Part shown: positions 61,401 to 64,000 of the stretch, piece by piece
How positions within the stretch are numbered: the first letter of the stretch is position 1
How the letters are laid out: each line of letters starts with the position of its first letter
Assembly: GCA_029260735.1 (NCBI GenBank)
Contig: JAJDCR010000050.1
Coordinates: 1-64,000 of the forward strand
Direction of reading: 5' to 3'
DNA: 64,000 nt
From: Planctomycetota bacterium
GTDB lineage: Bacteria > Planctomycetota > Uabimicrobiia > Uabimicrobiales > Uabimicrobiaceae
The notes under the pieces: generated by a model
Database searches by the model: none
The model's input: only the letters and a program-made list of their open reading frames with translations
Told to the model about the DNA's origin: nothing
Translations under genes and position numbers: made by a program

Positions 61401-61463
61401 CAGGGGATGTACGCACCAGAGTTTTCTGCTTTCTCTAGTGGTAAAGTGATTGAAATCAAGTAG
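55467..61463 (+). CDS. Alpha-2-macroglobulin-family protein with thioester motif
   Basis: 1998 residues. GTG start with AAAGGAGAG 7 nt before. A signal peptide ends near FLLCSC; the Cys there may be a lipoprotein anchor, although the lipobox is imperfect. Residues ~30-370 are helical, TPR-like. Macroglobulin-like beta domains follow (FIYTDRSIYRPLQKVFFKV; YIPTGRVLGNYYVQCSV-type). A Gly-rich bait-like stretch is GGPGGRGGRFHRFG (about 1168), then the FQPHLSADKDG domain and the thioester CVEQ at 1464 (YPYECVEQTLNRFL). It would trap proteases in the periplasm. No PBP1C gene is adjacent. Confidence 0.93.
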   Translation: MPKTLLYLLVVFLLCSCFNTPLVSSENENQNIAMRWENVEKLEKEQKYKEAHKETLAILQTAQNEQNYSEWTKSLIHAATLQRALHGYEKAVVFLEEEKWPEDEFGQALLHLFFANSLNHYYSQYSWEINQREKVLSDKKIDLKKWTSQQIFKRIHQEYSQSYKQREALGKYFVKDFPKYFQRNGYPENIRATLRDLLVYSWAQFFSNTMTWTPAEEKEKYKVDFKNLLALPSTRSSVENTFFLQEDIHPLVRAIHLLDNLYAWHQEKRPESALETQLERIRRVLAVFYESKHLQAGQEALAILLKDYESYPWWSVGVLEEARLWQRQNDLVKARQSANKGYQIYPESLGGKKCLYLMRSIEAPSYSVSTMAIDKAQSRAIQVSHKNISKLYFRAYRADFEKLLNSWWVYYGRHEDSVLQEILAKQQPAYEWEVDIPDLKDYQMHKTYAQSPIKEKGFFAIFASAKKDFSKKENQIVSTCRIISDMVLLETQKQSRWEVMVVKGENGQPVPSAEITLYHNNYNRGTEEIDSIKADENGYAYLGKRYKNVFLVARKGDDFTLDHQNIYFGNHYPTSRYQQSSFIYTDRSIYRPLQKVFFKVVTYRGNSQKGDYKSMPYTPVKASFYDPNSKVIETLTLKTNSYGTTSGSFTIPTGRVLGNYYVQCSVKGNYSTSYFRVEEYKRPTFEVELEKPEKEIRLNQLSKIQGKAKYYFGMPVTEGKVSYRITRSPNYPWWYSWYYGPVGSSGEYEVAAGETKIDSKGNFYLNFTPKGDESVANKEAVSYNFRVEVDVTDTGGETRNASSYYQIGFVSVRAQFTMNESFFSANSAGEITVKREDLNSVGRKGEGSYQLIRLQNPQTVTLPSQFPLPQSEGKKYTPGDLQRPRWESPKSLSQHLFSFADGESLAKGQLLHNERGEAVINFSGLAAGAYRIRYQTKDSFGTEYQTQKEFYVAAQETPLTVPLFLQVQKQHHQVGQAVQIYLGSGLPQQTLWLEFYQNSELMERRQLKTPLSNHLIEYPLTEKHRGGFSVRLSTVHDYVHHRQEASVYVPWDNKHLELSFDTFRNLLRPGQEETWTISVKGPNAQAAAAEVLAYMYDRSLDFFAAHNPPNLSSLYPAKYGTSYLRHNLSSRSFSTIFSHNWYSLPSNPYFSPDTFRLFDGYPVGGPGGRGGRFHRFGNGEALMEMAEEDSAPVPTSSAPRRERAALKQEAKLAKKPAAKNGESEKEEASPLRTNFNETAFFQPHLSADKDGKVQIKFTVPDSVTEWKVYLHALTKDLKFMTLQKEVVTKKDLMVRPYMPRFLREGDEALLKVVINNASSKELSGDVFLEIIDPDSEEDKSADFGLKGKQLTWKASAEASATVSWKLQTPRKLGLYAFKVTAKSKNLSDGELRPITILPSRIHLSQSKFITLKDDQTRSMRIEDLAKAGEDETMIHNSLVVNLEGQLFYTVLKSLPYLVNYPYECVEQTLNRFLCTGMISSMYDQYPALTKMAAQFAERKTMWEGWQKNDANRQMALEETPWLSASKGGPNDEDTDLIKVLNPDIAKAHQEASLRKLKEAQLSNGGFPWWAGGPESPYMTLYMLSGFARAREFKVEIDPQMIRQAWQYVGGHIHEHYLDRPEKEWSYSFITWVNYLLSCYPQKDYQGAFSKEDRSKMLAFSFRNWTKHSPYLKGLLALTLHRDERSSDAKLVLESIMDSATTQEDQGTFWAEEDRTWLWYNDNIESHAFILRALLEIKPEDKKHIDGLVLWLLLNKKMNQWKSTRATAEVIYSLVKVMEAEGSLAVRETAEVKVGHQKHSFVFEPDEYTGNQNQIVVLGSKVNPKTMAEVEVSKTGKGYMFASMNWHYSTEKLPEEARGDFLRVTRHYFLRKHQGEEYVLLPLEEGNAIEIGDQVEVHLSIRSKHPMEYVQLRDPRAAGFEPENQVSRHHWRLGLAWYEEIRDSGANFFFEYLPQGEFNFTYRIRANMAGKFRVGPATLQGMYAPEFSAFSSGKVIEIK

Positions 61464-61476
61464 TCCCCAAAATAGA

Positions 61477-61517
61477 AGCGAAGAAACTATGGTAAAATTT
61501 GCCATAGTTTCTTCGCT
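61477..61517 (+). terminator. Hairpin after the alpha-2-macroglobulin gene
   Basis: A perfect 16-bp stem AGCGAAGAAACTATGG / CCATAGTTTCTTCGCT around a 9-nt loop TAAAATTTG, 13 nt after the stop. No strong T-run follows. Confidence 0.7.
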
Positions 61518-62269
61518 CACCATAAATAATTTAAAAAATCTGAAAATTTTCTTTGTAAAGTGCAGCTAGTTTTGGTATATAGGTAAATATTGTCCTCTTT
61601 TACAACAGATTCTTACAAGAGAAGAAAATAAAAAGAAATTTTATAGTAAAATACTATGTAAAAGAGTATACTTAAAAATAAGCAACAAAATAAATACAAA
61701 CAACCCAAAGCCCAGTAAAAACAAACCTGGGAAACACCGGAAGCACTAAGTAGAGGTCAGTCGAACAAATCCTCACCTCTAATTCATCAATGCCATTACC
61801 CTTTTTAGCCCCTTTCCAAAACCGTACTTCCTTTTATTGCTCTTTTTTCAATTCCTAATATTCAAAAATAATTCATTGTTTTTTTATTTAATCGGAATAA
61901 AAGACTCTAATCACTCAAGTACATTTTCTGGAAAGATCTAAAATCAACAATCCACGACTTGGCAATACCTTCCCTATTGTTTTATCTTTCAACGAACCTA
62001 GCATAAACTTAATGTGCTAAATGGTACGCTTTAAATCCAAAAGATGTTACAAAATAAAAAAGTCCATACATCCTGAAAGCGACATAAACCTTTCAAACAC
62101 TTGCATTTTTCACAGAACAATGAAAAATCTCGGCAAGAGGTTAAGGGCTCAGCCTTCTCTCTTTCACTGGACTTTCACTGGATTTAGAACCTGACATCAA
62201 CTAGACAAAACTGTGGGACAAAGCTGGATAGGTTATCGATTGCCAGACATATCATTGGAGAAATTTAAT
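61518..62269 (+). other. Long AT-rich leader region of rho
   Basis: About 750 bp without a convincing gene. It contains no recognised RNA family, though GAGGTCAGTCG...CCTCACCTC (about 61755-61785) could fold into a hairpin. Rho genes are often autoregulated through a leader, so this may be untranslated mRNA. The GTG at 62213 with 19 extra codons is judged not to be the start. Confidence 0.4.
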
Positions 62270-63421
62270 ATGACGAATAAAAATGTGAAGAAGAGAAGAA
62301 ATAATGGTGCCACCCAACCTGGGGAAGGGGTTCTTGAAATTCTGCCGGAAGGTTTCGGCTTTTTAAGATCTCTTGACCACAACTACCTTCCTTCTTCTAG
62401 TGATATTTACATATCGTCTTCCCAGATTACAAAGTTTGGCCTACGACCCGGTGTCGTTGTCGCTGGTCAAGTAAGACCTCCCAAGGACAGTGAACGCTAT
62501 AGATCTTTATGCAAGGTAGAGAAAGTAAATGAATTACTTCCCGAAACTGTCCGCCAAAAAGTTCGCTTCGATGACCTGACTCCTCTCTTTCCGGAAGAGA
62601 AACTTCTCCTCGAAACAGACGAAACCAATATCTCTATGCGCATTATGGACTTAGTTACTCCTATTGGCAAAGGCCAGAGAGGCCTGATTGTTGCTCCTCC
62701 TCGAACAGGAAAAACAGTATTACTTCAAAGTATCGCTCATAGCATTACACGCAATCATCCTGAGGTTTACCTTATTGTTTTACTCATTGACGAGCGTCCT
62801 GAAGAAGTGACCGAAATGAAAAGAGCAGTCAAAGGTGAAATTATTAGTTGTACCTTTGATGAATCTGCTAACAAACATATCAAAGTTGCCGAAATTGTTT
62901 TGGAAAAAGCCAAAAGAATGGTCGAGTTTGGTAAAGATGTAGTTATCCTTCTTGATTCCATAACTAGACTAGGTCGTGCTTACAACTCCGAAATGCCCAA
63001 TAGTGGGAGAACTCTCTCTGGTGGTATCGATGGCAACGCTCTTCAGTACCCCAAAAGACTTTTTGGAGCTGCTCGAAAAACAGAAGAAGGCGGTAGCCTA
63101 ACTGTTATAGCCACAGCTTTAGTTGAAACCGGAAGCCGGATGGATGATGTTATTTTTGAAGAGTTTAAAGGTACCGGAAATATGGAACTACATCTCGACC
63201 GCAAACTCTCTGATCGCAAGGTTTATCCAGCCATCAATGTCACTCGAAGTGGAACCCGTCGCGAAGAACTTTTACTTTCTCCTGAAAACTTGCAAAAGAT
63301 TTGGTATTTGCGTAAAAGACTCAGTGAAACTAATGATCTCGAAGCAATGAGATATTTGATTAGCAAAATAGCAACGACTTCCTGTAACGATGAATTTTTG
63401 GATCAGATTTCACCTGCCTAA
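62270..63421 (+). CDS. rho: Transcription termination factor Rho
   Basis: 383 residues, short N-terminus then RNA-binding cold-shock-like domain ([31 protein letters not shown]) and the ATPase: Walker [13 protein letters not shown], Walker [17 protein letters not shown], and [18 protein letters not shown]. It is a hexameric RNA helicase that ends transcription. It lacks the large N-terminal insert of high-GC bacteria. ATG at 62270 with GGAG 9 nt before; the upstream GTG frame is 19 codons longer. No partner gene is seen in the remaining sequence. Confidence 0.97.
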   Translation: MTNKNVKKRRNNGATQPGEGVLEILPEGFGFLRSLDHNYLPSSSDIYISSSQITKFGLRPGVVVAGQVRPPKDSERYRSLCKVEKVNELLPETVRQKVRFDDLTPLFPEEKLLLETDETNISMRIMDLVTPIGKGQRGLIVAPPRTGKTVLLQSIAHSITRNHPEVYLIVLLIDERPEEVTEMKRAVKGEIISCTFDESANKHIKVAEIVLEKAKRMVEFGKDVVILLDSITRLGRAYNSEMPNSGRTLSGGIDGNALQYPKRLFGAARKTEEGGSLTVIATALVETGSRMDDVIFEEFKGTGNMELHLDRKLSDRKVYPAINVTRSGTRREELLLSPENLQKIWYLRKRLSETNDLEAMRYLISKIATTSCNDEFLDQISPA

Positions 63422-63621
63422 CACAATAGCACTGCCTCAACTTGAGACAAGTTGACTAAAAAAGTGTCCATATTTTGAACAAAAGAAAAGTGCATTGCTT
63501 TTGTTCTAGCTAAAAAATTTCCAAAAAGAAACTAAAAAAGATTTTTTTTCTTCCACTGGCCTTTATGTTATTTGCTTTTCAGTCAAGTACACAAAAAAAC
63601 AGAAAATTTTTTTTTCGAGTT

Positions 63622-63630
63622 TGGTATACT
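63622..63630 (+). promoter_or_regulatory. Extended -10 promoter element
   Basis: TGG-TATACT (TGnTATAAT type) at 63622-63630, preceded by a T-rich run; no clear -35. It would start a transcript near 63636, ahead of two stem-loops. Confidence 0.5.
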
Positions 63631-63635
63631 TATCG

Positions 63636-63727
63636 CTTTAAATAAATTGCATAAAGCGCCCTATCCAAAATAGCACCTAAGAACCTTTTCCCAAACAGGG
63701 AAACACTAGCATTTCCCTGTTTTTTTT
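63636..63727 (+). ncRNA. Candidate small RNA ending in a strong terminator
   Basis: Stem 1: CGCTTTA / TAAAGCG (63634-63640 with 63652-63658). Stem 2: CAGGGAAA / TTTCCCTG (63696-63703 with 63712-63719), extendable by AAA/TTT, followed by eight T residues (63720-63727). There is no open frame, and an extended -10 is just upstream. About 90 nt long. It could also be a leader fragment or a stand-alone terminator. 63422-63621 shows only a weak CAACTT/AAGTTG hairpin near the rho end. Confidence 0.5.
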
Positions 63728-63745
63728 ATTTTCTTTCCATTCACT

Positions 63746-63826
63746 CTAAACAAAATCCCCTCGAAACACTGAGTTAACTTCTCTCAAAAAATCCATTAAG
63801 TCAGCACCACCTTTAGCAAACATCAT
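63746..63826 (-). CDS. Very short candidate small protein
   Basis: On the minus strand ATG ATG is preceded directly by GAGGGGGG and opens 26 codons (MMFAKGGADLMDFLREV then NSVFRGDFV). The sequence looks amphipathic. It is too short to trust; chance is quite possible. The SD is strong but close to the start. Confidence 0.2.
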   Translation of the reverse strand: MMFAKGGADLMDFLREVNSVFRGDFV

Positions 63827-64000
63827 CCCCCCTCAGAAAATAGAACAGAAAACAAGAAATTCTAACGCACTATTTATACGATACCTGAAAAACATGCATT
63901 TAATCTAGGCCCATATTTTATATGGTTTAGTCGCGAGGAACGAATAGCATTAAGTTAAGCTATAGCCTTTGTGTTTTTTTCCCCTCTGCGGTGGATTTTG

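Noticed and set aside
61740..61800. tRNA-like sequence with GTCGAACAAATCC and a terminal CATCA
   Set aside because: No cloverleaf, no anticodon arm and no standard T-loop GGTTCGAATCC; only a partial resemblance.
62213..62269. GTG start 19 codons upstream for Rho
   Set aside because: No SD at 62213; the ATG at 62270 has GGAG at good spacing and gives normal Rho length.

Overview
This is a chromosomal window from an AT-rich, Gram-negative bacterium. Several features point to the PVC superphylum, most likely a low-GC planctomycete-like lineage. The evidence is an LpxA acyltransferase (lipid A, so an outer membrane), a secreted cysteine-rich DUF11 protein whose C-terminus resembles chlamydial/planctomycetal OmcB, two PEP-CTERM proteins, a Ser/Thr kinase fused to an FGE-sulfatase domain, an FHA protein and a huge alpha-2-macroglobulin. 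This placement is inference from gene content; no rRNA or tRNA gene was seen. Base composition was judged by eye and not computed.

Layout. 1-5.8 kb: a minus-strand molybdenum cofactor operon (acetyltransferase, moeA, moaA, a mobB-mobA fusion, moaD, moaE) preceded by a secreted metallo-beta-lactamase-fold hydrolase. The Gly-Gly tails of MoaA and MoaD are encoded GGA GGT and double as Shine-Dalgarno sites for the next gene. 5.9-14.5 kb: a secreted PHP-domain protein, then a five-gene block (cNMP-binding/CPBP membrane protein, methyltransferase, two short-chain dehydrogenases, glycosyltransferase) bounded by two near-identical 66-bp direct repeats and carrying a MITE-like element. A sensor-less sigma-54 activator and two very small proteins follow. 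15-21.2 kb: the OmcB-like protein, an ADP-ribosylglycohydrolase, a lipoprotein, a shikimate-kinase-like protein with a broken P-loop, a MOSC protein and an unknown protein, ending at a palindrome-rich repeat element.

21.2-29.9 kb: an MbtH protein with an MFS exporter but no NRPS, a methyltransferase, an InaA-like kinase, a PilM-PilN fusion abutting a double-FHA membrane protein, a carboxymethyl-hydroxymuconate isomerase-like tautomerase, and a phasin-like gene with a clear promoter/operator. 30-38.5 kb: EamA transporter, probable outer-membrane protein, tandem DNRLRE/PEP-CTERM duplicates, a small membrane protein, a patatin, a propeller-NlpC/P60-peptidoglycan-binding protein and a methyltransferase. 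38.6-43.7 kb: a DUF2760 + Hsp70 + Hsp70 operon. 44-51.8 kb: kinase-FGE protein, cyclophilin-FKBP fusion, LpxA, FMN reductase, a membrane/coiled-coil protein and a STAS protein, with MITEs in the gaps. 52-64 kb: an unknown membrane protein coupled to a Na/Pi cotransporter-PhoU protein, a 1998-residue alpha-2-macroglobulin, rho with a long leader, and a candidate small RNA.

The window is not a defence island, phage or CRISPR locus, and no transposase is seen. The most unusual material is: the repeat-bounded five-gene block; the PilM-PilN/FHA pair; the Hsp70 pair with DUF2760; the unknown protein coupled to Na/Pi transport; the several families of small palindromic elements; and the overlapping coding/SD signals in the molybdopterin operon.
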